Shown here: in pieces, positions 1 to 12,617 of the stretch
Layout of the letters: every line of letters starts with the position of its first letter
Numbering within the stretch: the stretch's first letter is position 1
NCBI GenBank assembly: GCA_023078685.1
Contig: JALGAS010000003.1
Coordinates: 2,852,001-2,916,000 of the forward strand
DNA length: 64,000 bases
Source: Neopestalotiopsis rosae
Lineage: Eukaryota; Ascomycota; Sordariomycetes; Amphisphaeriales; Sporocadaceae
Direction: 5' to 3'
Made by a program: the position numbers and the translations under genes
The notes under the pieces: generated by a model
Database searches by the model: none
What the model was told of the DNA's origin: nothing
Seen by the model: the letters and a program-made list of their open reading frames with translations, nothing else

Positions 1-682
1 ATTGATGCTTCAAGAAGGGAAGATTCCCTCTCAGTGGTGCTGCGAAAGCTAATTTGTTACCCCCACTAAGTCATGGTCGCACCTTTCATCACCACGCTGC
101 AGTCTGCCTACCTGGACCCGCTGTCGAAGGATCTATATAGTGGCTCAACTAAGGCGATCTACACAGAAATGCCTCGTAACTTGTGTCTTTCGCCCGATAT
201 GGATGGACCATGATCTTGTGAAGCCTTGCTCCACTTCATTTCAAGTTTTGAAATTGGACCCTGTGGCTGAATGGGCTCAAATATATTGGTGAAACTTATT
301 ATCTTTTGCTTCCTTTTTCTTCTCCGCGCGAAATCCACGAAAGATTTCCTGGGAACATCTCACGATCTTGTTCTTTCATACGAAAGGAGAAAGAAAGAGA
401 AAACAAAAAGGAAGAGAACATAGAGACGTTGGCGACCTTCAAGTGGTGTGGAAGGTGATCCATACATGACTGAGACGATTACAACTAGGCAAGCCTCTTG
501 GATGATTTTGACATTAAAACTACTACCGCTCATAAAGACACCTGAAATCACTGTTCCTATGGCAATAAAAACTGACCAAGTTTGCCATCACTTTGTAGGC
601 AACACAGACGTCCATCATCTTGTATGAGCCGGTGGGCCTTCCTACAGATAAACCTTATTCTTTCCATGGTGCTCCACTGCCT
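1..682. other. Left-edge non-coding stretch, 3' flank of the WSC gene
   Basis: No convincing coding frame lies here; the only frame above 60 codons (minus strand, about 360-551) has no start context, domain or codon bias. The stretch lies downstream of the minus-strand WSC gene and probably holds its 3' UTR and terminator. I see no tRNA or repeat. Confidence 0.5.
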
Positions 683-3600
683 TTAAGCAACACCTAGGAA
701 TGTAGGTCCGCCAATGGCCCAAGTCATGTTGGTCATTGTACAGAAGCCGTCGTTCGGTACGGTTCCCTGGGGATACACATGGTTGGGTAGACTCGGGTAA
801 GGAGCACCAGTTCCTTGGCTATTTCCCTCCGTGCCTGTACTATCAGTGGTCATGGGCGGCATGCTAATCGTTGGTGCCTGTGTGATCAATGTTCCATCCC
901 GGCATTGTAATGCTGCGTTGTGTGTTAGTCATCTATTCGCATCAGTTGCGTGGCAAGAGGGCTCACCTGAGTATACCAAGAGCACAACTGGCGTGCACTG
1001 GAAGGGCACCGCAGTTTGGTTGACGAATACAGCGTATACCTGACCATTCTGATCTTGGCAAAAGAATGCACTGCCGCCAAAGAAGGCCTCATTCGTCCAG
1101 GTGAGATACGTATCGGCCACGATAGAGAAGAGAAACGAAATGGATCCTTCTTGATCGGCCCGTAAAGGCATGTACGCAGTATTCGGGTTCGTGGCAATGG
1201 GCTGTCCTCCCGAGGTGAACTCGCCGTTCTTCAGGACAAAAGGTGTTGCATCAGTACACGAGAGCGGGTTGACAGGGCCTGCACCACCAACAAATCCCGC
1301 TGCGTCTGTCTGCCGTCTGAATACCGCTCGCTCTTGAAGGGCATTGCCGTTCATGCCATTGTCATTAGGAGCTGGCATAACCGCAAGAATGACTGGATCC
1401 GGCCTGTCAGTGACCGTTGGCGCAGAGGACGAGCTTGATCCAGTTGCTCCAGCTGTGACGCTCTCCATGTCTGTGGGTGACGGGGTCGCAGAACCGGCGT
1501 CACCAGGTCTCGTGCCGGTGTTGGAATCGTTGTCGGTAGTTGGTACGGATCCAGTCCCGGTCGAAGTGCCAGAAGCTATTCCGGTGTTGGTCATATTACC
1601 TCCAGATGTTCCAGAGCCTCCTGCTGTCGAACTACCGGAGCCCTGTTCAGTGTTGGTTACACCGCCACTGGACGCTCCAGAACCTCTTGTTGATGTACCA
1701 GAGTCGGACGCATCGGCAGATACAGACGAGGAAAGACTTGTGCTTGAATCAGAAAGCGAGCTTGATTCGGATCCTCCCGTGTTGACTGCAGTATATGCCG
1801 AGGATACTCTTGTGTCTGAACCGGTCACGGTGCCAGTACTAGTATCGGAGGAAAGAGCAGTATCACTGAAGCTCACAGAACCAGTGCCACTTTGAATATC
1901 AGAGGAAGTCGTTGTGTTGCTAAAGCTTCCTGTGCCAGTAGTAGTATTGGCAGCCGTTGAGATAGCTGCACTCCCTGAGCTCTCAGTACCGCTGCTGGGA
2001 TTGGTGGGAACCACCGTCACTACAACACCATCGGTGCCTGATGAAGTGCCTGCGGTTGGTCCCGTGACGGTCGATGGAACCACCGTTACCGTAAGTCCAC
2101 CGGGGCCCGATGCAGTTCCAGCTACGGGTCCTGTAACTGTCTGAGGTGAAGTAGTGTCTGAGGGGGTCGATGTGATACTGAAGCTTTCGGTACCAGTGCC
2201 AGCATCAGCTCCAGAAGAAGTAGCCGTGGTATCAAAGCTTGATGTACCAGTAGTTGGGTTGACTCCAGTGGAAGCAGTTGCATTGTTCGTCGTATCAGTG
2301 GCAGTAGCCGATGTCATTGAAGTTGTGGTGTTTCCAACTTGCACAACTTGGTTTGCCTTTTCAGCAAAGATGATGTTAAAGTAAGTCAAGTCTGCTCGTT
2401 TCGACTTGCTACTTGTTGATCCACCACCACATCGTTGACTGGGATCACCGGGGCACGGTTGCATACATTCGCTCCGGTCCTCGCCGCCAGCAGTCTGGTT
2501 TACAATGGTTTCTCCGCAGAAGCATACACCTTGGTTGTTGGCGGACAGAGTTTCGCCATCGCTCGCGCAGAAACTGGCACAGTTGGATGCTGTAGCGCCA
2601 GCCGCTGCATTATCCCTGTATCTATCCGTAGCATTCTCCCCTGTGAATGGGCTTTGGTCGGCCGGCAGTCCGAAGCAACCAATGTATTGAATAACGAATG
2701 TTTCGTTGGAAATGAGAGCCCCAGTTTCGGGATCGCGCACCTCAAGAGAAGTTAACGCAGCCTTTCCAGACCCGACTTCAGTCGTGTCGAAAATTGTACT
2801 GAACAATTTGACTTCTGAGGATTGCAGAGTCACGGTTGGACGAGCGTCGGAAGTTGTGCTTGAAGCCACGTCCGAAGGCGTAGCCGAAGTGGTACTGATA
2901 CTTGAAGCTACGTCCGAAGATGTGGCCGAGGTGGTACTGATGCTTGAAGCCGGAAAGCTGGAGACAGCACTACTAGGGGTGACCTGGTCTTGCGATGAGC
3001 TTTGAGCAGTTGTTGAGGGGGTCACACCATCGGAAGTGCTGGGATCGGAGCCTGAAATACTGGTCGCTGAACTCGAAGCAATAGAAGACCCTGACGAAGC
3101 TGAGTTCTCTGTTGTTTGACCCACAGAGCTGGCTGATGAAGGGTCGGAGATGGATGAAGTCACATCACTTCCCGTGCTCGTTGAATCTGGAGTAACAGTC
3201 ACGATGACGGCGGCAGGGTTGGATCCACTGGCTTCAATAGTCGTTGTTCCTCCAATTGAGCCAGTGGTTGTTGAGGGGACCACGGTCTGGATCACCACGC
3301 CATCCGAGTTCGTCGAAGAACCTGCCACTGGACCTGTAACTATAGAAGTGGGCGTAGTTCCTGGGGTCACAGTCACGATAACACTGGGGGAGTTCGTGCC
3401 GCTGCCCTGAATCGTCGTTGTCCCGGCACTTGGTCCGGTGACTGTAGTAGGCACCACGGTCTGAATCACTGCACCATCTGAAGCTGTAGATGACCCAGCT
3501 GTTGGGCCAGTGACGATAGAAGTAACTCCTGGAGACAGTGATACCGATGACGTAGTTGAGACCGATGGGCTGGAGGATGATGCGCCTGGAACAGTGCTAC

Positions 3601-6600
3601 TCGTCGATACAGCACTGTCGGTTGGCGAGACACTACTGATTGTACTTGACGTAGACAGCGCGTTGTTGCCAGAAGTCGATGTAGTTCCTCCGCTTGTTGT
3701 GGTACTAGAAGACGAAATGCCCGTCGAGACGGACGAACTAGTCGATGTTGGACTCTGAGCCGAGGACGAGCTTGACGTGGAGATATTCGACGTGGGAGTG
3801 CTTGTCGTGGTTGGGGTCCCGGCAACAGAAGAAGTCGGCGTTGGCGATTCCGGTGGCGTGTTGGTCACAATCACGACGGGCGGGTTCGTGCCACTGCCTT
3901 GGATTGTTGTTGTCCCTGCAGTCGGACCAGTCGTCGTTGTTGGAACCACCGTAACAACCAGCGCACCATTGGCAGCTGTAGATGAACCAGCCACCGGACC
4001 AGTGACTATAGAAGTTGACGTACTTGTAGTAGATGTGATAGACGACGTCGTGGGTGACACTGGTGTGCTGGTCACTACAGAACTGCTGGCAGAACTGCTC
4101 GTTGATGATCCAGTTGAAGAAGTGGATGACGGCGATGATGAAGAGACGCTGCTTGATGCAGGAGACGTGAATGTTGATGAGGATGTTGATGGTGATGCAG
4201 TACTTGGCGATGAGCTACTTGAAGAACTGGACGAAGTGGACGAACTTGTAGTCGCAGTGGTAGTCGATTGCGGATTTGGCGAAACGGCTGGAGAACCAGT
4301 GGACAAGCTGCTGGACGTGCTGATAGACGAGCTGGTAGCTGATGAGCTGCTCGACGAACTACTAGTTGATGGGCTGGTTGTTGACGAGCTGGACGAGCTG
4401 GACGTAGCGCTTGTCGTACTTGGGCTTGTCGTACTTGGGCTTGTCGTACTTGGGCTTGTCGTACTCGGGCTGGTTGAACTACTAGTAGACGTTGCGGAAC
4501 TTGTTGTGCTTGATGGAGAAATGGTGCTTGACAGAGACGACGAGCTAGTACTGCTCGACGCACTACTTGACGAACTACTTGTTGATACGCTGGTTGACGT
4601 GGAACCCGATGATGTATTGGTTGATGTACTGGTAGACGTACTACTCGATGATGTACTGCTAGATGTACCACCCGGTGATGTACTAGTTGTCGTGGAGCTC
4701 GATGATGCGCTGGTCGACGTACTGGTCAGTGATGTACCGCTCGAAGTGCTCACTATGCTAGATGTGCTAGTCAAGGTCGAAGAAGCGCTTGAGGACGTGC
4801 TAGCTGCACTGGACGATGTGCTACTTGGGCTAGATGTTGTGCTCGATGATGTCGTTGAAGATGAACTACTACTGGTCGATGTGCTAGAGGATGTGCTTGA
4901 TGATGTGCTTGCGGAGCTTGAGGTTGTTGAAGGAGTCGACGAGCTAGAAGAAGTAGAGGAAGGTGTGGGTGAAGACGAAGAAGTGGTAGACGACGACAAA
5001 GAAGAGGATGATGAGGACGTCGACGTTGATGGAGTTAAAGAAGAGGATGTGGTTGAAAACGGAGTGGAAGATGTGGAGCTTGAGGATGACGAGGAACTCG
5101 AGGAAGTCGATGAAGACGAGGAAGTCGTGGCAGTAGAGGATGTAGAGGAACTAGTCGAGGAAGTAGATGAAGAAACTGTTGAAGAAGTAGAAGACAAAGA
5201 TGATGATGTGGACGAGGCAGTCGAAGAGGTAGAAGAAGAGAGAGACGAAGAAGTCGAAGAAGTAGATGGGGAGACAGACGAGGAAGTAGAGGAGTTCGAC
5301 GAGGTAGAAGTACTAGTCGATGAAGCAGAAGTAGAGGTAGACGCCACGGAAGAAGTAGATGAGGAAGGTGACGTAGCAGAAGACGTAGTAGAACTCGTTG
5401 TGGTGGCACTGGAACTAGTAGTGCTGGATGATGTTGATGAATTCGTTGTCGACGTGGGCCCTCCGGAGAGAGAAGGTGTAGCTGCTCAACGAGTAAGTAA
5501 AGAAATAGCCCAGGGAAAAAGGTGACTAGGTGTGACATGTTCAAAGGATAGTTGGTAGAACTCACTTCCAGTACAGCCATACTATATGAGTTCGATAAGT
5601 CAGCATGATGGGAGTCAAAAAGTTAGAGGCGATAAATAAAGCCCAAGAAGGATCTGATGAAACGTACAACTCGAGTGGTGATTGATGTTGCCCAACTCGA
5701 ATACCAGGGGCCTGGAGTTGCAGATGAGGCAACGGCATAGGCCAAGAAATGGTTGTCGTCAGCACAGTTCTGCTGAGTAGCAAGGTTCTGGCACGGTTCG
5801 TTACAATAATCCATTGCGATCGGACCATTTCCGATGATTCGAAAACTGTCACCGCAGACACATTTGGTCTGGGACCGAGGTCCACCCAAGGCCGCCCAGT
5901 CTCTACCTTGATTGCTGCAATACTGCACACACTTGTCAACATCGACGTTGCTGATCGATCCCGTAGCTACAGGCGTGGCAGCTGCACCACTGTACGACAA
6001 AGCTGAGCTCACTGAGCCGTCATAGCAACCAAACTGAATATAACTCAGAGTTGCACCGGCTCTTGTTGCCGTGGCTGTAGCGACGAAGCTGGCGGAGCGA
6101 GTAATAGTCCCAATGGTGTTGGCATACGAAACGGACGAGGATCGTCGTGAGGACAAACTGTACGGTGTGGCTATACAGGAATAGGAGTTTTGTGTAGGCG
6201 TTGCGGGCCCGCCACTTGCTTCTATTTGGTAGTAACCTGGGATTCGTGGGATATGACAGCCCATGAGTCTGGGGTTGGCGTAGATTGGATATGCCTGGAA
6301 GCCAGCGTCTCCGCAGCACTTTCCAGTTGTCGAATCACAATTGCTTGAAGCCGGTTTAGCTTATACACCGCCTTGAGGATGCGATGCCGATACTCACTGG
6401 TTGCCAGACGTGCAATCGATATTACACTTCTTATCAGCAGCTGCTGCATTCACACTGTCGTCATACGATCGCGCCCCCACGCCAAAGTCGGTACCACACT
6501 CGCATTTGATAGCGCCGCTGGTCTTATTAGAATCAATAATATCAATTTAGTCGGTTAAGAAGACTCACGCGTTGCGGTACATCTAGGATGCAAAAAGTTC

Positions 6601-7403
6601 TTAGCCTCAAGAATGAACTTATAACAGCCGAATGGTTTAGAGAACTCACTGTCAAGTCAGTTAGCCAAAATTTCGCAATGAGTTACAAATGTAAAGATGA
6701 AAAAAATGAAAAAGAAAGAAAGGGCAGGTGCTCTACGCCCGTCTTAATACTTACCATAAGCCAATGGGAATCCGTAACGGGCACAGTTTTCAAAGCAGGC
6801 CTGAGGCGATGACTGGGTAGTATCCCTGTTGGGGTCATCAGAAGGCAAGTTGGGCTTGTTGAAACAACCCAGATATCCGTAAGAGGAGGCTAAGCCTGTG
6901 ACATCTATGCTAGATGGATTTTGTTCAGCCTCAAATGAAGGATCGACGAATATTCTGGCCTTAGTGTTTACAGAACCCTGACCGCAATTCTCAGATTTGT
7001 CGCCAGGGCAGGGGTTCGGATCAATGGAAAGGCCCTGAGAATAGCAAGTTTGAGTTGAAGACCTGTTGTTGTAGGAACCTGAGCCGAGAGATGTTCCACA
7101 GCGGCATTGGCGGTCGTAGAGAGAAGCATAACGGAAACCATGGGCCCGGCATATCTGGGTACAGTAATTGGGAGTCACGGTAGTGTTGATATTGCTTCCT
7201 GTGTTGTAGCCGGCATAGGCTCGCGAAGGATCTTCGCCTTTGTAACCATTCTGCACCGCATATGTGAAAGGCTGCGTGGTGACATCGTAACAACCGAGAT
7301 CGATCCAATTTTGAGAGCTTGCGCATGTGAAAGGGTCCAAGTAGAAGCCTTGTCCTTGGACAAGGCCGACGAAGGCTGTGACGGCAATCAGGCGTATAGC
7401 CAT
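683..7403 (-). CDS. Giant secreted Ser/Thr-rich protein with four WSC-like domains and a C-terminal DUF7908-like region
   Basis: Probable cell-wall or extracellular glycoprotein; WSC domains are Cys-rich putative carbohydrate-binding modules known from yeast wall sensors and fungal secreted proteins. The chosen ATG at 7403 begins a signal peptide (MAIRLIAVTAFVGLVQG). My exons are 7403-6755, a doubtful 23-nt exon near 6648-6626, 6582-6569, 6517-6398, 6343-5668, a 16-nt exon 5581-5566, 5481-967 and 912-683, giving about 2,080 residues. Boundaries between 6755 and 6569 are uncertain, but the total is a multiple of three only with the small exon. WSC-like units lie near 7320-6930, 6880-6260, 6035-5700 and 2700-2410, the last after about 900 Ser/Thr-rich residues. 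The C-terminal region (about 1265-700) resembles the DUF7908 region of other fungal Ser/Thr-rich secreted proteins. No transmembrane helix follows the Ser/Thr tract, so a secreted or wall protein is likelier than a Wsc1-type sensor. Function beyond this is unknown. Confidence 0.8.
3185..4015 (-). repeat. Three imperfect ~55-residue repeats inside the WSC protein
   Basis: Three copies, at about 4015-3860, 3526-3365 and 3351-3185, each begin with S-I-V-T-G-P and end with V-I-V-T. They share an internal T-V-V-P and a second T-G-P/S..G-T-T-T-I block. A degenerate fourth copy lies near 2145-1990. Copies 2 and 3 are adjacent, while copy 1 is separated by a Ser/Thr-rich spacer. This is typical of expanding fungal adhesin or wall-protein repeats. 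Confidence 0.75.
4411..4470 (-). repeat. Four tandem 15-nt repeats in the Ser/Thr tract
   Basis: The plus-strand unit ttgtcgtacttgggc occurs four times head to tail; only the last copy carries a base change. On the coding strand each unit adds five residues of the type S-P-S-T-T. In-frame units of this kind are prone to copy-number change between strains. Confidence 0.9.
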
Positions 7404-8202
7404 CCGCCATCGTGAAGTTGTTCGGCAATACATGTTGACTGTTGAGCTCAATGCTCGATAAAAGCCAAAAGTGTAGAAGAACATGCGTTTGGGTAGCAAT
7501 CAAGAGCCCAAGAGAAGTGATTTTGTAATACTGCAGAGCCCAAAGAAGGGAATGCCATCGATTGAACCAAGGAATGCCCATCTCGTTGTCTTGCAACTAT
7601 AGGAATGCCGCGATGACTAGCATTGGCTCAGTTTACGCTACAGCAACTATTGTAGGAATGGCGTTATATTGATGCTGCCCGGCCCGTGGCGCATCAAGAA
7701 AAGCCGTCACAAAAATAACACCCTTACATTTTACTGTGAATTGTCATAACTAGCATGTTTCATCGAGAAACACTTTGAATATTTGATGAGTACCTGCTGC
7801 AAATTTGAAGAAAGGGATGGCATTTATGCTTTTCCATCTCAAATATGCAGCCGCTACAGCTTTGCCCCTTACGCGAGTGTCTAATTGTGAATGTCTCTGC
7901 CACCAAAACAAGACTCTTGGCAAATGCCTCGACAAGCCGTTGATCTAGACTCAACGGTCGGCCATCCACTATTCCAGACAACACAGGCAACTGAATAGAC
8001 GATCAGTTTAGACCAATCGAAATAACTAATCACGTGCACAATATCTGGACGCATAAGATATTTGTTTTCCTTGTATTCACTTTTCAATTCTATTCGTAGA
8101 TGGTATCTCAATACTGTGTGACCAAACTCCAGACGCTCATGTCATGAATTGCAACAAACTGCAACAGGAAAATCCAGGAAGAAAGAAAGAGCCCAAAAAA
8201 AC
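7404..8202. other. Intergenic stretch between WSC and potassium transporter genes
   Basis: About 800 bp between two minus-strand genes: 5' region of the WSC gene and 3' region of the transporter. Short minus-strand frames at 7750-8111 overlap one another in different frames and show no domain. Nothing else is recognisable. Confidence 0.5.
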
Positions 8203-10938
8203 CTAAATCTCCTTGACGAATCCAACCTCCACGACTCTGTCCATGGAGAGTCTCAGATTCGCAATCTTTGCGCGCGTGTTCTCGCGGATCCACAGAAATG
8301 TGGCGAGCAGCACCCGGCGGAAGATCTTGGTCTCGGTCTTGATGCGCATCTGCTCCTTGCCAATGACGTACATGACCTTATTGGCAAAGGCGCGGTCGAG
8401 CTGCGCCACCTCGTCCTTAACCTTTTCGTTTGTAATCTCCGCGGGCGCGGACGCCTCGCGCACCTTGCCCTTTTCCTCGCTGTCCTCGCCCGAGGACGAC
8501 GCTGCCGTTGTTGTCCTCATGCCTTCCGCGGTGACGCTCTGGTCGCAGCTCGTCGACGTGGCGACCGACTCCTCGTGCACTTCCGTCTCGTCGGAGAGGG
8601 CCTCGGAGCAGGCCTGACGAATGATGAACTTGCGCACCTGCTCGTAGATGAGCAGGGCGAGATCCGGCGAGATGACCTCGTCCATGAAGCCGTGGCTAAT
8701 GACCAGTCTGTAACAGCCGGGGATGGCGCCCAGGCGCGACACAGAGTACCGCTCGGCATCGGGCACGGTAGGTGCCTCGACGGGGTGGAGGTGGAAGAAG
8801 ACCATGGTCTCGGGAATGGCGCCAAACTTGGACACGAACTGCGTAAAGACGGTGGGCGTGAGAACGCCCGTCTTGTCAAAGTAGATGCCCAGACCCCGGA
8901 TCCGGCTGAGGGAGCCGCCGCCCCAGCGCTCGGACAGGGAGAGGCCGCCGCCCTCGGCGTCCTTGGAGATCAGGGTCGATGGCTTGAACCGGTCCTCGGC
9001 CTCTGCGCGCCACTGGCTCTCCTTGCCGAAGCGCCAGAGCAAGAACAGGCAGGCGAGAATTCCGGAAATGGTCAGCGTCAGCCAGGCGCCATCGGGAACC
9101 TTGACCAGCGACGAGGAGATGTAGAGACCGTCAAAGGTGGCGAAGAAGAGCCATGGAAGGAAGACGACCCAGGCTGGCCATTTCCAGACAATGAGGGCAA
9201 CTAGGGTGACCATGCACGTATCGAAGAAGGTGACAAACATGACACAGACACTAAGAGAAATGTTAGCTGACAAATGATAAAAGTGATGTTGAGTCGTGGG
9301 GAAAACATACCCGTAAGCGTTACCCAGACTTGTGGTGTTGTTGTACACTCCAGTGACAAGAATGGTCAAGGCCATGAGGATCCAGTTGAGGAAAGGCACG
9401 TAAAGCTGACCGTGAAACTTCTTGGATGTGTGAACAACCTTGACTTGGGGACAGTACGATAGCTTCATGATCTGGCTAGTGAGCTGGAAAGTCGCGGTGA
9501 TGATGGCCTGCGAAGCGACAATGGCAGCGAGAACAGCCAGGACCAAGCTGGGGTACAGCATTCCTGGGGGAACAGCATTGTAGAACGGGTTGGAGTAGGC
9601 CTCGGGGTGCACACTAATGTAGGCGGCTTGACCGATGTAGGCGAGGAGCAGGCAAGGGTAGCAGTAGCACAGCCAGCTCAGCTGAATAGCCCGGAGTGAG
9701 AAAGCACCCAGATCAGCAAAGAGGGCCTCGACACCAGTAAAGGCAAGAAGCACACCTCCCAGCATTCTCCATCCCTCAGTCTTCTTCTCCTTGAAGAACT
9801 CAATGGCAAAGTATGGCGAAAAGGCCTTGAGAACGGAGTGGTCAAACTTGATCAGGTTGTAGATACCGAAGCCAGCATTGAAGCCCAGCCACAGGATGAC
9901 AATGGGTGCAAAGAAGCTGGCAAGCCTGGAGGTACCAAAAGGCTGAATAGCAAAGAGGATGACAAGAATACCGCAAGTAGTACCGACCACGGTCGACGTC
10001 GAGATATCGGGGCTGACGACATTGAGACCCTGAACAGCGCCGAGGACAGACTGGGCAGGAGTGAGAACTCCATCAGCCATGACCATGGACACGGCCAGGA
10101 CACCAATGAACTTGAGCAGGCCACGAACGAACGGGCTCTTTTCCATGCCGGATCGAATTTTCTTGCTCGAATCGTGCAAATCATTCGTCTTTATACGTTG
10201 CATTTTGACCAGAAGAGCTTCGCGTGGGTCGCGTTGTGTAATATTGGCCTGGTAATACACATGAACAACTGAAGAATGAATACACCGAAAAGACTAGCAT
10301 GCTTACATATCTCGTCAGGAGCGAGTAACAACTGAAAGTACCTCCCTCACCATCGTTATCGGCATGAAGGACAATCACCACATATTTGATGGTGACCATG
10401 ATCGTGAGCGACCAGATGATGAGTGACAGGACTTGAAGAACATCATTGTAATTCGGGACCGAGGTGAACGTGGATGAGTATACGTAGAGGGGACTTTTGA
10501 GAAGATTTGTGTTAGTCATTTGCGATCAACGTGGACTCTGGAAAAGTGCGAAACATACCTTGTTCCAATATCACCGTAGATAACACCAGTAGACTGGTAG
10601 GCCAGCCTGTAAAATTGAGTGTTAGTAGAGTAATTTTGAGAAGAACTCTTTTCATAAATGAAAAGGAAAGAATTGGCTTACCAAAGCAACGTAGTTCCCT
10701 TGAAGACTTGCTTCTTGCGACCACCGTCCTCGGGACGCCAATCGCCATCCTCTACATCGCCGTCCTGCTCGGGCCGCCTGTTCTGGGAGTGACGCGAGGA
10801 ACTGCGGCGGCTGGCAGAGGTGCCGACCCGAGACAGGCTGCGGACATCGTAGATGCCACCGGCCCGTGCAGAGAGTTCGGGCTTGACGGGCTCGTGGGCA
10901 TCATCGGCGATGCGAATCGTCGTTGGTTGTGTTACCAT
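8203..10938 (-). CDS. HAK/KUP-family potassium transporter
   Basis: High-affinity K+ uptake protein of the plasma membrane (K_trans family). Exons 10938-10682, 10606-10559, 10493-10307, 10248-9311 and 9250-8203 join in consistent phase to 825 residues, normal for fungal HAK proteins. The start at 10938 gives a polar N-terminus, with Arg/Ser/Asp-rich sequence before the first membrane helix. The family hallmark GVIYGDIGTSPLYVYSS is read across the second and third exons, whose junction splits its Thr-Ser. Many hydrophobic helices follow, then a hydrophilic C-terminal domain of about 280 residues rich in charged and Ser residues. The intron at 9310-9251 keeps the frame open except for a one-codon-scale shift, so it is easily missed. 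This is a housekeeping-type gene with no evident link to the NRPS cluster. Confidence 0.92.
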
Positions 10939-12599
10939 TACTGTCTTTGTGTGCTGTGCTGTCTGTGCCCTTTTTTTCGTAAGGAGAAAGCGGAAATGCA
11001 ACAACGAAAGTAACGTAAAATTACTTGGTCGACCAACGACAGCAGCGAGATGTACGTAAGAGCAATCTGCGAGCAAGACAAGAATAGGAAGAGCACGAGG
11101 GAAGCATGTGAGGATGCACAGGGTGCCTCTTAATACAACATAGAGAAACTACTGTGTATGGCCACCCAGGGCTACGCGAGCGGCAGACCCGACGAGCAGG
11201 GAAATTGCCATCGATTCCAACGGCTTCGGAGACCAGAGCCGCACCCATGCTGAATGCATGTGTCAGAGCCTTATGATAATGTATTTGCGGATAATGATAT
11301 CGATGGTAAATCACTGGACAAGATACCCCCCGACTCGATCCACAGACGGGTAGGCGAGGTCCAACTGTGCTCCGGCACCAGCAATTGAAGGGAATCTGCC
11401 TTGGCCCTGGGAGGAAAGTTCAAGCCATGTTCCATAGAGGCTCCAGCGGCATCTCGACCCCCGCATAGCCTAGGTATGGTGTCAACGCAGCGAACCGAAT
11501 CAAGCTCCCACCAGCTTGCCAGCTTGCGAGAGATACGTACACATGTTGTGCCATACACACGAGTAGTTTTTACCCACTCCTCGACCTTAGAGGCGAAAAC
11601 GTGGACCGCCCATTGGTCGGGAAGACCCGATCCGGCAAGATGATCAGGGGTTTTCTACTTGAAGGATGTACTGTAGGATCGCAGCAGTCCAGATAGCAGA
11701 TAGGTATGCGACTTTGCTGTGCCTTTATCGCTTATTATTGCCCTTGATTGTTTTCGTCACTTGTTTGTCATATTTCATCAAGCAGACTTGTCTACTTCAT
11801 TCCATGTATGTGAATGACACTGCCGACATCTGCAGTTTTGGGCGCGCCTCGTCTGTCTGTTCTTGTTGACGAGCGATGGATGCTGACGAGGAGGTCCCGT
11901 CCCGGAAAACGCCCGACTGCCATCACTCGAAAACTTTCAGCGGTGTGACAGAAATTCGATTAAGCTCCTTCGAAGCTAGAGCTGTGGACGCTCAGCCATT
12001 TGTGCTAAGTGAGTGATGCCCGAATAGACCCTTGCTCCGGCATCTCGAGGTAGTAGGGGAAATCGGATTACGCAGCTAGGAAAAGCTTGATGTAAACCAA
12101 AATGGGCTCCACCAGATGTGAATGAGTATGACCGGACATCCCGCGACGAGCCAATCAAAACGCGCAAAGCCGGATCCCCGGACTTAACACATTCCTTTCC
12201 CAGATTTCTCAGTCTCCAGGCCAGACCCCAAATCAGATGCAAGTAGTGAGTACCGGGCAGCTCTCTCTTTAGACTTTATCTTGTAGTGACTATTCTCTCA
12301 ATGTTTTCTTTTATTGGACGCTACAAGGCGAAGTCGGTTCGAGCGGCGCTACCATGTCGAAACAATGCCTCTCTCAAAATAACTGTGATTCTTCATTCAT
12401 CACTGCCCTTGATGACATGATTCCTCAACCCCGCGCTCTCTGCAGACACCCATATCTTGCTTATCCTGCATTGCATCAATGACCATGTGCTAAGGGCTAC
12501 CGAGGACTAGTTGTGATGAGTGGCTCTGAGGGAAGGGAGGGAGGCCTCCTCTCCCTGTCGTCAGTTTCCCGCCCTTCTTTTGGGAAATCCCGCAGTGAA

Positions 12600-12617
12600 C
12601 AGCAGCAGCAGCAGCAG
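12600..12617. repeat. CAG microsatellite
   Basis: Six perfect CAG units followed by CAT lie in non-coding sequence. They give a run of Gln in a plus-strand frame that has no other coding support. Confidence 0.9.

Noticed and set aside
8149..9204. 351-codon plus-strand frame
   Set aside because: It is the reverse-strand shadow of the potassium transporter C-terminal exon, which has clear family motifs.
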